Shown: positions 9,991 to 22,416, numbered from the stretch's first letter. The stretch: 64,000 nt of DNA from Larix kaempferi (GCA_027924585.1 BSBM01000809.1:1567001-1631000); one strand, 5' to 3'. A program made the numbers and translations. Notes: generated by a model from the letters alone, not told the origin.

Positions 9991-11322
9991 GGAAACGAGT
10001 GCGGTGGTAATCAATATACCACTTGGCAGCAGAACCGGTGAGGGTCCTTTGAAATAACTTCAGACGGATCGAATCATCTGGACCAAGGAATTGGATGAGC
10101 ACCATAGATGGTATGTCATCACATGGTTTTTCGGGTCTTCGTCGGGCTTTCCATCAAGCTTTGGAATATCAGAAGGTAACTTAACCAGAATGGGTGGCCA
10201 ATTATAACAGTGCAGGATGGGATCATTGGTCAAACGAGACAGGTCTGGTAGGTCTAATGTAGCCAGAAATGGCAGTTGTTGGTTTGGCTGGGGATATTGG
10301 TAGTATTGATATGGCATGTATGGACCGTTAGGACCTTGAATTGACTGATTGTAAGGTGTTCCCATAGGGAATTGGCCATAAGGGGGTGTGCATCCTGGGT
10401 TGGGTGGTGGACCTAATGGTGGTCCACTGCCATAATAGGGTGGTCCGCCACCGAAAGGTGGGAGTCCTCCGTCACCACCATCATAATGTGGCCTCCCGCA
10501 AAAAGGTGGGAGTCCTCTGCCTTTGCCAGAATAAGGTGGACCTCCTCCAAAGGGTGAGGGTCCTCCACCACCGCTGGAATAAGGTGGTCCTCCACCTCCT
10601 CCTCTGGAATAGGGTGGCCCTCCACCCGAAGGTGGGGGTCTTCCACCACCGCCGGAAGAAGGTGGTCCTCCACCTCTTCCACCGGAATAGGGTGGCCCTC
10701 CACCAGAAGGTGGGGGTCTGTCACCACCACCGGAATAAGGTAGTCCTCCACCTCCTCTGCTAGAATAAGGTGGGTCTCCACCAAAAGGTGGGGGTCTTCC
10801 ATCTTCGGAATAAGGTGGTCCTCCGCCTCCAGAATAAGGAGGGCCTCCGCTCGAAGGTGTGGGTACTCCACCGCCGGAAGGGGGTTGGCATCCGTCTCCT
10901 CCACTGGAGTGGTGTGGGCTGTCGTTGCCATCGGAATGGGGTGTGGGTCGGCTGCCTCTAGCAGGAGGTGGAGGGGGTGGTTGGACTTGAGGAAAGGTTG
11001 GTGGGGTCCCACTTGGAATAACATTCTGATGTCCCCATGGAGTGTTTGGGTTTCCGGGATAAGGTACCCCGAGAGGCATGTTTCCCGGCTGGTATTGTCC
11101 CGATGCAGGGTTGAAATTACCTAGATATATATAACTCCATAGTGATTGAGTTAGGTTGGATGGTCCCCCACCATGAGGTAATCCCATGGTAGGTCCTGTG
11201 ACTGGTAAGGAGCTTCCAACAGAGTGACCAGTGGGAAGCCCTCCACTCATATTATGGCTAGCAAACAGGGGTTTCCCCCCCAGTAACAATGTTTTGACCA
11301 CTTGTTGATGGTTGACTCGCAA
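9991..11322 (-). pseudogene. gag: Gypsy element 2, Gag with Pro/Gly-rich repeat and capsid start
   Basis: A long open minus-strand frame (10060-11322). Residues about 1-100 are Gly/Pro/Asn-rich. About residues 130-300 are a tandem low-complexity stretch built from PPYSGGGG, RPPPSGGG and similar units. Then comes a Tyr/Gln/Pro patch (YMPYQYYQYPQPNQQ) and LPFLATLDLPDLSRLTNDP, WPPILVKLPSDIPKLDGKPDEDPKNHV, the conserved start of the capsid domain (P-K-x-x-G-x-x-x-x-D-P). The frame breaks near 10070 and capsid residues continue in another frame as IRLKLFQRTLTGSAAKWYIDY. The Pro/Gly segment is likely disordered. Confidence 0.75.
10420..10930 (-). repeat. In-frame Pro/Gly minisatellite inside gag of gypsy 2
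   Basis: Degenerate GC-rich repeat of CCACC/GGTGG blocks whose unit length is a multiple of three, so several frames stay open here on both strands. Only the gag frame has coding context; open frames on the plus strand (10386-10763) and the alternative minus frame (10413-11024) are by-products. G-runs of 3-5 recur on the plus strand. Confidence 0.75.
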
Positions 11323-12059
11323 TAGGTTGATGGTTACTTACTAATGGAGGAACACTACTCATGAGAAAATTGAGAGGTAAAGAGTATCCTCCCCACGCGT
11401 TTTGGGGTGGGGGAGAGGTGGGTAATGTTCCAGTAGTAGTATGTGGGGTGTTGGACAGTTGTCCTTCAATGTTTTGAGTCACTTGGGGTATGGAACTGGT
11501 CTCCTTATTAAGAGGTGTACTCGTAGGAAACAAGGGTTGCCCAGGCTTGTAAGTGGTCATGTTATGTATAAGTGTGTCCTGTGAAGTTAAATATAGTGAA
11601 CGAATTGGCGTGTGTTGAGATGTGGGATTGCGAGTTTCGACTCCTTTTTTAGAGACTTCGTCGTCTGTATACTTCGTCGGATGTCCATATCCAGTCGAAG
11701 TGGTCCCTGAAGGGTGCCAAAAACACATCATTGGGAACCCAATGAGGGGGGGAGGATTCTTCCCCCGGACGCAAAGCAAAGTGGGCCCATTGTTTCCCTA
11801 GAGTGGTGTCCCAAAAGGATGTAGATGGACCAAAAGATGTAGATATAGGGTCATCCTGGGGTTGATTGTACCATTCTATAGTCCTAGGATCTCCTTCCAC
11901 TGATCAGTGGAATGATGTGTCTCATGAAGAAAACGGTTCCGTGGTCACAGACCTTGGAGGATAAGTGATTAGTGTACTCAAGGGAAGTGAAAAGTTCATT
12001 CCCGAATCCATGGTGGATTTTTCTTCTTCAGGTGACATGACAGTAACTGGTGGATCCAT
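11258..12059 (-). pseudogene. gag: Gypsy element 2, Gag N-terminus
   Basis: The first ATG with gag-like continuation is at 12057-12059 (MDPPVTVMSPEEEKS). The reading continues through stops near 11930 to a segment starting GDPRTIEWYNQPQDDP (about 11850-11900) and FWDTTLGKQWAHFALRPGEE, then changes frame near 11650-11700 into a Ser/Thr/Pro-rich stretch leading to the Pro/Gly region. No known domain is seen. It lies about 2.2 kb after the PBS. Confidence 0.6.
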
Positions 12060-12582
12060 TTTTTGCCCTCGAAAGTACCTCCTGATTAAGGAGATATTCG
12101 AGTGGCAAGTTTAAAATTCTACGGGACCTTCTCAAAGTTTGTTCAACCAAAATGACTGAATCATAATTTCTCCTAAGTGTCTTCTATAAAAAAGAAAAGA
12201 AATAAAAAAATATACACAAACTAAGGCCACAAGAAAACTTATGTGACAGGTGTGGATTCAAAAGTCTGGAACCTCACAGGATTTTCAAGGCTTCCCAACT
12301 CGCGATATACCCCAGGGTCCAACAGTTATACTTTGACCAATTTTTTAGAGCACTAACTAGGGAGGATTAGGACCGTACCTCTGACTATATAACCTGAATA
12401 CCTAGAAGCATGTGCATAGTAGCTCCCCGAGTGTTGCTCTCGGTGTATTTCTTTGCCAAGACGACCAAATGGTTAGCTTGGTTATTTTCAGGAATCCTAG
12501 GAGAGTCTCCCTATATACTCAAGGTACGTGGGAGCAAAAATCCATAGTGGTGCTATCTAATGCAGAACCGTAAGACAAGAGC

Positions 12583-12694
12583 CTTCCGATATATTACCGA
12601 GTACGTGAAGTGCCTTTTGATATACCCAGGGGTACGTGAAAGAGACTTCGATATATCGGTTGGTACGTGGAAGAACTGCAAGCCCCCGGGATGC
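12583..12694 (-). repeat. 31-bp tandem repeat with TACGTG core
   Basis: TACGTG occurs at 12602-12607, 12633-12638 and 12664-12669, exactly 31 bp apart, each preceded by a GATATA-like block. A fourth related copy (CTATATACTC then TACGTG) lies at 12511-12530. The ACGT core is the type recognised by plant bZIP factors; regulatory use is inference. Confidence 0.7.
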
Positions 12695-13901
12695 AGTGTA
12701 GGAAAATACCGACAGTTGCCATGTTTTACGACACCATAACACATCACTAACTTATCACAAAAGTTACTAGTAAATTTTAACCTAATGCTACTGATTAATT
12801 TTATCTTATGCGGTTAGGTGAATGCACGAGGTGTAGACAAAAATGTAAAAATAATGCAACCCTAGCTACATGAAGGTGCACATTTCCTTTTCTTTATATG
12901 AAGTCTATATAAAGTAAGGATAAATTTCTTTTTCCAATGGTCTCACAAAATAGTAAATCTCAACATGTTTGAAAATCTACCAAAGATGATTGAACGCACT
13001 CTTTTTGTTTTTCCAACAAATCACAAAAATCAATAACGCACCAAATCAAATTTTTTTCTTTTTGTCTTTTCAAACTAGAATGAATCTAAGTAATAATGGA
13101 AAGGAGGATTTCTGCTTAGAATGCACTAACTCTTCAATTTCCACAATGATGAACCAAAAGCATAAAAAGACCAAAAGTGCATATAACGTTTCGAATTTGA
13201 GATACTTTAAAAGAGCTTGAATTCATTTGATCTTTTCAAAGAGATGAAAGACTCAAAACTAAGAAAAATATAACCAATCGATGGTCTTTTCAAACTTCTC
13301 AAAAATATAAATAACAAATTCCGAAGAACGAAACAATTCCACAATAATTTCCAAATGATCTTGAAAATAGTAAAAATGAAGCACTTTCGATTTTTCAATA
13401 CATATACCAAAACAAGGTCTGATAATAATAATGCTTTCAGATGTAATAGCAGAAAACAAGAGACTGATTGTAACACTCCAATGACTCATAAATTCTAAAA
13501 AAAAATGACAAGCACTCAAATGGGTCCAAAGACACTCAAATCACTCAAAATAAATCAAATGCAATCAAAACTAAATGGCTAAGTGCAGAAAGAGTTTGGA
13601 GCCAGACCCAAAAAAATGAATAGATATGGTAAGGTGATCAAGGAATGACATATCGAGTGGATGAACGTGGGGGATTGAAATATCTCGCTACCACCGAATC
13701 TCTAACTTGACCACATGGAACCCAAAAATCAACAAAAAAAATCCAAACTCAAGCAAGTTGGGAAAACAAGTCTATGACTGGAAGATACAACACAAAGAAG
13801 CTTTCAAATCAGATCAGAAAGCAAAAATTGGAGAGGGTTTGAACCAAACACGAAGCTCAAAGGGATGGCGCACTCTGCTAGTATGCTGCAGAGCGCCTGG
13901 C

Positions 13902-14000
13902 GAAGACTGTCTACAAGGGAAAAGCACCGATGGTGCAGACTGTATGCAAGGCAATAGTGCCGCCGACGCAGATTGCACACACAAGGAAAGCGTCGGATGG
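13902..14000 (-). repeat. 33-bp tandem repeat in gypsy 2 leader
   Basis: Three consecutive 33-bp units (13902-13934, 13935-13967, 13968-14000) share G-A/C-AGAYTG at the start and AAGG plus a C-C/T-GA end. Related CGATGCAGTCTG-type units appear in the LTR at about 14970-15120, so leader and LTR share a minisatellite motif. Confidence 0.65.
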
Positions 14001-14232
14001 GTCTAGATGCTCTGGATGCATATCCCAGGTGCGTCGGGCGAATAATCACTTGTAAAAATCAAAATATATCCAAAGAATAAAAATCCAATGACCTGATAAT
14101 GATCTTAAAAGAATCAAGGGAAATCAACAAACTCTCTATTGATAAGATCTGATGGTGGGAAGGGATCAGGAGGCTAAGAAATGGATCACTAAGAAATAAA
14201 TGGAATCAAACCCAAACTGAAATCAAAGCTAT

Positions 14233-14255
14233 AGTAACCCCCAACGGAGTCACCA
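14233..14255 (-). other. Probable primer-binding site of gypsy element 2
   Basis: The minus strand reads TGGTGACTCCGTTGGGGG directly inside the LTR end, resembling the TGGCGACTCC-type site found after the LTR of many plant gypsy elements. I do not assign the tRNA. Confidence 0.6.
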
Positions 14256-14259
14256 TATT

Positions 14260-15243
14260 TGTTTTCGGACAATCTACCTAAGCGGACTTAAAGGCTAGAT
14301 CTCCCTAGTCTAACTAGTTCTAGAACAAATAGATACACTATAGAATCAACTTCCCTTGATTAATAGAATCATAAAGCAGTAAGCAAGTATCTTATATGAT
14401 ATTTACGATCCCTTTTCTCCTTGCTTGATCCAATGCTCTAGAATCTTCAGATCCACAACTACAAAACCCTGTTGAACAAGTAGACACAAACAAGCAGTAA
14501 AACCATATATTTCATACAATTGATCTAAGATAACAGTTAAGGAAGTAAGGTCTACACATTAACAACATGATAACATATATGGGAAGAGATCGTATTAACT
14601 GTAATGAAAGAGAGTACAATAGAGATGAACATTACAATCTATACCTTAACGTTGCAACCTTCCTTCCAACAAGACAAACCAAATCCTCCAAGGATGAAGT
14701 AGGACTCCCAAGGATGTGCAAGGATCACCTAACACAATTGCACCAACATGAGAGTGCTATAGACCTTCCTCCCCTTGGAATGGAGAGGAGGTTCATATTT
14801 ATAATACCAAGTGGATAGAGTAGGTTTATAAATGATGGGATAGGTCTAAGGGATCTTTCCTAGATGTTAGGGAATCGAAGGATAGCTCACCTATTAGTTA
14901 GGGATAGACATCCACCTCATCAAGCTTCGAGAAGTCGCTCGAAGGACTCATTTATCCATTTTAACCAACCTCGGTGCATGCTGCACGAGGACAACTTGAG
15001 CCAGGAAGGGGAAAGCGTAGGTTGCATGAAGGCAATCTGATCCACCGATGCAGTCTGCCAGATGACACTCTGCGCTGAGCCTAGTTAGGCGCTTCTTGCT
15101 GGAAGACAAGCTGCGCCGACTTAACTAGAGAATGTGGATAAAGGATCAACAACTTTCTCTAGATAATTTCTGGTCAGGGAAAATTTAGGGATCAAGGCAC
15201 TGAGTTAAAATAGGACTCATGATGACGAGATTTAGGTGTAACA
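14260..15243 (-). mobile_element. Gypsy element 2, 5' LTR
   Basis: 984 bp bounded on the minus strand by TGTTACACC (at 15243) and GAAAACA (at 14260), matching TGTT...AACA ends. A TATAAATA box lies at 14796-14803, with the PBS-like site three or four bases beyond the 3' end. The partner LTR is missing because the element is truncated near 6800. The outer border abuts the GGGCATTTT repeat family at 15244. Confidence 0.72.
14796..14803 (-). promoter_or_regulatory. TATA box of gypsy element 2 LTR
   Basis: TATAAATA on the minus strand, about 450 bases into the LTR, with GC-richer sequence after it. Confidence 0.6.
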
Positions 15244-17430
15244 CCCCCCTTTGACAAAAATGGCTAAGTACTGAAATATGGCTCAAGTGGCTTTGGGAAA
15301 ATGATCGCCATTTCCTCAGAGAGAGAGATAACTATTTGGAGGGCACCATCCTATATGTGGATGACCAATGCACCTGAATGTAGTCTCAATCTTGGAAAAA
15401 AGTGTCTAGTGAAGAAAATATTGGCCTACCAAAACAACCACTCATCCTTTTTTGCACTTAAAACTGGCCTAAATGGCCTTAGGAAAATGCCCACCAGTTC
15501 TCACTAGTGAGGGATTAAATTTATCTGACAACATAAGATTTCAGGTGGAGGATTTACACACTTTACCATTGACTCATTCACGATAAAAGGTCTATTTCCA
15601 AGAGTATAATGGCCTTCTAAAACATCCAATCAACACTAGCTTTTTGAACTACCAATTCAACACTAAGACAAAATTGTCAAACCCTACATAAAAATGAAGA
15701 GATTTTTTTTTCATCAACTTGGAAGTTTGAGACACCCAATGGATAGAGGCCAAAAAGGTGATTCCATCCATACCATTTTCATCCTTTGAGACCTATTTCT
15801 CTCTCCTTGGCGGGCATTTTTCTGGAGCAGTGCAAATCAAGCTAAGAGGCATGTTTGGCAGATCAATATCTTCACCTACAGAGACTTATTGGACAAACCA
15901 ATTATATGGTTGGATGCACCAATCAACAGTCTAGAGACCCATATCCTCAAAATAGTTTGAGACATCAACCACAGGAAATGGTGGGAATTTTACTGAGGTC
16001 ACTTATGCATTTTTACCAGTATTTTTATACTTAGACAATTTGTGCATTTTACTGGACTAGAGCAACCTGCCCGAAACACTGTTTTGGAAGACCCATAACT
16101 TCCTCCTCATACACTCTCAAGCCAAACTGAGACCATGGTTAGTTAGACAGATAAAAAATATCCATCCTAACAAGTTGGGGCGGGCATTTAACTTGACCAA
16201 TGCGGTACGACGGGCATTTTATTAAGGCCACTTGGACCATTTTTCCAACACTTGGTTAATTTCCATAATTTCTCCAAACTGAGATATCTCTATATAATTA
16301 TGTCAAATTGTAACAATTACATCATGAAGGTACTAGAACATCATCAGGTGGATTTGAATTTTCATCACCCATGCCACATCATAATATCATCATATCTTCA
16401 CTTCCTTCGTTATTTCTTTGTCTTTCACTGAGTTTGCCCTGTCATCATGTCCTTGGTTATTCCTTTGTCATTACTGAACTCCCTTGACATCAATGACAAC
16501 CGCATTCAACAATAAGCTTTCAGGTGGAGGATTTACACACTTGACCATTGACTCATTCGCGAAGAAATGTCTATGGCCAAGAAGATAATGGCCTGCCAAA
16601 ACAACAAATCAACCTTTTTTGCACCCTCCCATATTATGCCCCCCTTTGACAAAAATGGCTAAGTACTAAAATATGGCTCAAGTGGCTTTGGGAAAATGAC
16701 CGCCATTTCCTCAGAGAGTGAGATATAACTATTTGGAGGGCACCAACTTGTAGGTGGATGACCAATGCACCTGAATGTAGTCTCAGTCTTGGAAAAAAGT
16801 GTCTGGTGAAGAAAATATTGTCCTGCCAAAACAACCACTCAGCCTTTTTTGCACTTAAAACTGGCCTAAATGGGCTTAGGAAAATGCCCACCAGTTCTCA
16901 CCAGTGAGGGATTAAATTTATCTGACAACATAAGATTTTAGGTGGAGGATTTACACGCTTGAACATTGACTCATTCGCGATAAAAGGTCTATGTCCAAGA
17001 AGATAATGGACTTCCAAAACATCTAATCAACACTAAACTACCAATTCAACACTAAGACAAAGTTGTCAAACCCTAGGTCAAAATGAGGAGATTTTTATTT
17101 TCATCAACTTGGAAGTGCGAGACACCCAATGGATAGAGGACAACAAGGTGATTCCATCCAGACCAATTTCATCCTTTGAGACCTCTTTCTCTCTCCTCGA
17201 CAGGCATTTTTCTCGAGTAGTGCAAATCAAGCTAAGAGGCATGTTTGGCAGATCAATATCTTCACCTATAGAGAATTTTTGGATAAACCAATGATATGGT
17301 TGGATGCACCAATCAGCAATCTAGAGACCCATATCCTCAAAATACTTTAAGACATCAACCACAGGAAATGGCATACATTTTACTGAGGACACTTAGGCAT
17401 TTTTACCAGTATTTTTATACTTAGAATAAC
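15244..17430 (+). repeat. GGGCATTTT repeat family, block A (tandemly duplicated)
   Basis: Complex repeat whose recurring phrases are GGGCATTTT, GGCCACTTGG, CACTGTTTTGG and ACCATGGTCAGG. The block is a direct duplication with a spacing of about 1,390-1,395 bp: TTGACAAAAATGGCTAAGTA occurs at 15251 and 16646, TTTTACCAGT at 16011 and 17401. The second copy is cut at about 17430. No coding frame of the size of a protein domain is present. The same family recurs at 19860-22416 and 34471-34640 (same orientation), and at 40507-41690 and 45060-45643 (opposite orientation). Confidence 0.8.
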
Positions 17431-17753
17431 TAATATATATTATTAATATTTTCGAACCCTAGCAGTCAATCTCTCCCATCAGTCCCTTCAAAGGTTGGTC
17501 AGGGTAAGATCTCGCACAAGGTCTTGGTCAGGGTAAGGTCTTACATAAGGTCTCTGACTCGTAATGTCATATAACCCTCTTTCAAGTACTTTGATATTTA
17601 ATTTCGACGCTTGTGGATATTTCTTCCGATCCATGTTTAGGGTTTTTTGTTCATTTTTGCTCCTTTTGGATCCGCCCCCATTCCTTGGTTTTTTCCGAAA
17701 ATGTTGTCTAACATAGCTCTGTCTTCGATGGTTTTTCCCTCCACTGCCCTCCT
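17431..17753. other. Unassigned DNA before coiled-coil fragment
   Basis: Junction after repeat block A. It contains two copies of a GGTCAGGGTAAG phrase near 17495-17545 and no convincing coding frame. A short Phe-rich open frame starts at 17647 but shows no domain. Confidence 0.5.
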
Positions 17754-18170
17754 CATCGTTTGGTTGTTGAAGTTTCAGAAAAGGGCAGGTGCCAGATTCC
17801 GACTAGAGCTCTGCTTAGTGGCAATGATCTCCCGTACAAAAATTATTCAGAGCTAGCTCCTTGTTATATAATGGTTGAAGGTAGTAGTTGCGGCCCTGTT
17901 GGAAGGACTAGTGTCACTTATGCATACACTCGAAGAATGGAGAAGTTAGAAAATGAGATAGCAGAGCTTCGACAGAAGCTGGCAGGGAAATGTGACAAAG
18001 AGGACTTGGATTCCTTGAAGAAGTCAATCGAGGATACCATGGAACGAAATTTCGCAGATAACAATTTCGAACTGATCGAACAGATGCAAAGGGTCCTTGA
18101 TGAACAACGCGAATCCACCCAAGCTCATGACGCTGAGAGGAACCTAGCGAATTCTGTTGGTTCTGGATAG
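17754..18170 (+). pseudogene. Coiled-coil ORF fragment between repeat blocks
   Basis: An open frame of about 136 codons ending at a TAG near 18168-18170. The second half is a clear heptad-like helix: RMEKLENEIAELRQKLAGK, DLDSLKKSIEDTMERN, ELIEQMQRVLDEQRES. The first half (SGNDLPYKNYSELAPCYIMVEG) has no recognised domain. No ATG opens the frame in good context, so it is probably a fragment of a larger protein. It could be a captured host exon or the tail of a retroelement third ORF, some of which end in coiled coils (compare 57204-58677). Function unknown. Confidence 0.4.
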
Positions 18171-19859
18171 TCCCCTCCAGTTGACAGGCCTTCCTCAGGG
18201 GAAAAATCAATGGAGATTGGTTGAGGGAACCACGCAGTCCACCCACCACAATCTCTTGATATTTACTTGTCTGATTAGGTTTACTTGTTTCATTTTCTGT
18301 TAGTTTTCCAAGGCCCTTCTGTTTGTCTATAATAATTTTTGGTCATGCACACTATTATCCTTTTTGTAAAATAGAAGTTCATGTTATTGAGGTTCTAGGC
18401 AGTAGGATTCTATCATATTAGTGATATAAACATTTGATGTAATTAACAATAAATATTGGTCTATTTGGTATATAGCTGTATATCAACAATTGTAATTAAA
18501 AATATTGATGAAGATATATTAATGGATATAAGATTTGTGTATATTCCTCGGGCATTTAAATCTATTTTTAAAAATTCTAGATATATCAATGGATATAAGA
18601 TTTGTATATATTCATTGGGAATTTAATCTATTTCTATAAGTATTAAAACACTTTGGCCCTGCAAGTAGAACGCTTTGGTTAAACTTCTTGCAGCTTATTC
18701 CTTATTGTAATTTGTAGGATTACTTATTTCTTCCACTTCTCACTTTGCTACAAAGGCTAAGAAGTAAAGCATGACTAGTTTCATAGTTTGCACATGAGCT
18801 GTTGGTTCAAGAAGAAAGCCTCTTTGAAAGCCAATTTGTAACAAATGGATACTTCTATTGAAATATTGCATTATGAATTCTCAATATTCAAATGACTATA
18901 AGACTAGTAACTATTTGTTGGGCTTGTGATTTGGTTTCTTAAATGTAGTGCAATATTATTTTATATTCTGTTAATTGTAATGTTGTGATTTCTTTGTTAT
19001 TTGATTCTATAGTATGTATGTTTGACTATTCAAATTTAAAACACATTACTAATTATATAATAAAGTAATTATGGTTCTATAAGTAAATTAATCGTGAATT
19101 AATCTTCTAACTCTTAACTCTTAGATCAAACAATCAATATTCTGAGAACTCTTAACTCTTAAATCAAACAATCAATAAAGTCATTTTGGTTCTTTTCATG
19201 ATTGCATGCAGGTAGGGTTGGAATTTCATTTTATCTTTACCCTTCTAATCAAATTTTATGACGTTTTGAACTCTTACTTTAACCATCACAAAACATATAG
19301 TTTCAGAACATGCCCTTCAATAGTAAAGTGTTATTACAGAAATTACCTTTCATTATTGAAATTTTTATTAAAGATTTTAATTGTCAATAAAATATAGTAA
19401 TAAAAATATCTATCCATGTTTTATTTAGTTAATCTTATATTCTAAATATGAAGACTCATGCATGCAAGATGGATTCTCTCATTGACACTAATTTAGTTGA
19501 AGAAAACAAACAATTCAAAAATACACCATAAGAAGGCAACTTCCCTTCCCAAATAAATTCGAATGAAAAATCATCCAAAAAATTTATATTAAATAAAAAC
19601 TATATATTGAAAAAAAGCTATGCATTTTTAAAGAGGAAGAATTAACTTCCTCGTTGCTTGGAGACATCTTGGGCTCCGTCAATTACCCTATTTTAAAAAT
19701 TACTTTAAATTGAATATTCACATATTAAGTTTGTATATTTATTGTTTATAAATAAACAAAAATTTCCATTCATTTTACTCTTGAGTTAGTTAATCCAAAC
19801 TTTTACCGCCCAACTGATATAATCTAAAGCTGGAATTGCATCAACTGCTGCTATTGAAG
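18171..19859. other. AT-rich DNA without genes
   Basis: No coding frame, LTR or RNA gene recognised. Two short direct duplications are visible: an about 50-bp unit starting ATGGATATAAGATTTGT at about 18532 and 18590, and an AACTCTTAACTCTTAGATCA-type unit at about 19110 and 19146. Confidence 0.55.
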
Positions 19860-22416
19860 TGACATCAATGACAACCACATTCAACAATAAGCTTTTATGT
19901 GGAGGATTTACACACTTGACCATTGACTCATTCGCGATAAAAGGTCTATGTCCAAGAAGATAATGGCCTGCCAAAACATCCAATCAACACTAGCTTTTTA
20001 AACTACGAATTCAACACTAAGACAAAATTGTCAAACCCTAGGTCAAAATGAGGAGATTTTTATTTTCATGAACTTGGAAGTATGAGACACCCAATGGATA
20101 GAGGCCAACAAGGTGATTCCATCTAGACCAATTTCATCCTTTGAGACCTCTTTCTCTCTCCTCGGTGGGCATTTTTTTGGAGTAATGAAAATCAAGCCTG
20201 GAGGCACTATTGGCAGATCAATATATTCACCTAGAGAGACTCTTTGGACAAACCAATGATATTGTTGGATGCAAAAATAAACAGTTTAGAGACCCATACC
20301 CTAAAAATATTTTAAGACATCAACCATAGGAAATGGCGGGCATTTTACTAATGTCACTCACGAATTTTTACCAGTAATTTATACTTGGACAATTTTTGCA
20401 TTTTCCTAGACTGGAGCAATCTACTTGAAACACTGTTTTGGCAGACCCATAACTTCCTTTTCAGACACTCTCGAGACAAGCTGAGACCATGGTCAGGTGG
20501 ACAACTAAAAAAGCTACAACCTGGCACTATGGGGCGGGAATTTACCTTAACCTATGAATTATGGCAGACATTTTCCTGAGCCCATTTGGGAATTTTTACT
20601 ACCACTGGTGCAAAAAAAACCTGAAACCATGTTTTGGAAGGCCTTTAACTTTGTCATCAAACACCCTCTTTGAGAACTGATACCATGGTAAGATAGCCTC
20701 TTCCAAAAGATATAGCATTATGGTTTTAGATACATTTTATCATTCTCCTATAAACATACGGTGGGAAATTTCCCAAGGCCACTTGGACCAATTTTCCAAC
20801 ACTTGCCATTTTTCAGAATTTGGATCTCTTTTGTTTCTTTTGTTCTTAATATGCAATACAATATTTTTCCTACTTCGGAAGGTTGATTTCTTGCACATGT
20901 GACTATCAGTAAGTAATATGAAACCATGAGTGGATAGCTACTTCAACAAGGAACAAGTTCATGTCAACTAATGAATTTATCCCCATAAGGATAGTTCCTA
21001 GTGGGCATTTCCAAATAGCCCCTTAACCTTGTGATTTTAACACCTAGCCTAATTTCACTTGTTCTTAATATGCAAAACAAGTTTTTTCTCACTTTGGCAG
21101 GTTAATTTCTTGCACATGTGACCATCATAAGGAAAACTGAAAGTGTGGTTGGATAACCACTTCAACAAGGAATAGATCCATGTCCTTTAAATTTTTTGAT
21201 ACACAGACATCATCTAGCGGGTATTTGAAACTAGCTTTTTAAAGTACTAATTCAACACTTGGACAAAAAATGTCAAACCCTAGGGTAACCTGAGATCTTG
21301 TTTTTCATCAAATTGGAAGTGTGAGACACCCATTAGATATAGGCCAACAAGGTGATTCCATCCAGACCAATTTCATCCTTTGAAACTTCTTTCTCTCTCC
21401 TCGATGGACATTTTTCTGGAGTAGTGCAAATCAAGCTAGGAGGCACTTTTGGCATATCAATATCTTCACCTACAAAGAATCTTTGGACAAACCAATGATA
21501 CGTTTGGATGAACCAATAAAAAGTCTAGAGACCCATACCCTCAAAATATTTGAAGACATAAACCACGGAAAATGGAGAGCATTTTAATAAGGCCACTTAG
21601 GCATTTTTACCAGTATTTTTATACTTGGACAATTTGTGCATTTTACTGGACTGGAGAAACCTACCTGAAACATTGTTTTGGCAGATCCACAACTTCCTCC
21701 TCAGACACTCTCAAGCCAAACTGAGACCATGGTCAGGTAGATAGATCAACAATATCTAGCCTGACAAAATGGGGTGGGAATTTAACTTGACCTATGAGGT
21801 ACAACAGGCATTTTCTTAAGGCCACTTGGACCAATTTTCCAACACTTGGTTAATTTCCAGAATTTCTCCAAACTGACATATCTCTATATAATTAGGTCAA
21901 ATTGTAATAATGACATCATGAAGGTACTAGAACATCATTATGTGGATTTTCGTGTTCATCACCCATGCCACATCATCATATCATCATATCTTCAATTCCT
22001 TTGTTATTCCTTTCTCTTTCACTGAGTTTTCCTTGTCATTATGTCCTTGGTTATTCCTTTGTCATTACTAAACTCCCTTGACATCAATGAAAACCACATT
22101 CAACAATAAGATTTCTGGTGGAGGATTTACACACTTGACCATGATTCATTCGCAATAAAAGATCTATGGCCAAGAAGATATTGGCCTACCAAAACAACCA
22201 ATCAACCTTTTTTTCACCCTCCCATGTTATGCCCCCCTTTGAAAAAAATGGCTAAGTAATGGAAATATGGCTCAAGTGGCTTTGGGAAAATGACCACCAT
22301 TTCCTCACAGAGAGAGAGATAATTATTCTGAGGGAACCTTCCTGTAGGTGGATGACCAATGGACTTGAATACAGTCTCATTCTTGGAAAATAGTCTCTGG
22401 TAAATAATATATTGGT
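19860..22416 (+). repeat. GGGCATTTT repeat family, block B
   Basis: Starts with CATCAATGACAACCACATTC, which also occurs inside block A at about 16487, and contains two successive copies of the GACACCCA...TTTCTCTCTCCTCG segment (near 20085 and 21325), about 1.25 kb apart. In 20530-21180 the block breaks into about 200-bp diverged monomers, each with ACCATGG, a CTTCAACAAGG-type phrase and GGCCACTTGG. It ends at the insertion point of Copia element 1, where target bases TTGGT are seen. Confidence 0.78.

Larger units (their letters stand above)
12060..14232 (-). other. Gypsy element 2 untranslated leader
   Basis: About 2.2 kb between the PBS at 14233-14255 and the gag start. No convincing coding frame is present. 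It contains two short tandem arrays (31 bp at 12583-12694, 33 bp at 13902-14000), described separately. Much of 12740-13880 is A-rich. A leader this long is common in large plant gypsy elements and may carry packaging signals. Confidence 0.6.

Noticed and set aside
10386-11024. Open frames on the plus strand and in a second minus frame over the Pro/Gly region
   Set aside because: They arise from a stop-free minisatellite with unit length divisible by three; only the gag frame continues into a recognised capsid domain.
15670-15690. AAACCCTA phrases in the GGGCATTTT repeats as telomeric DNA
   Set aside because: They occur once per repeat copy and never as a tandem run of the plant telomere heptamer.
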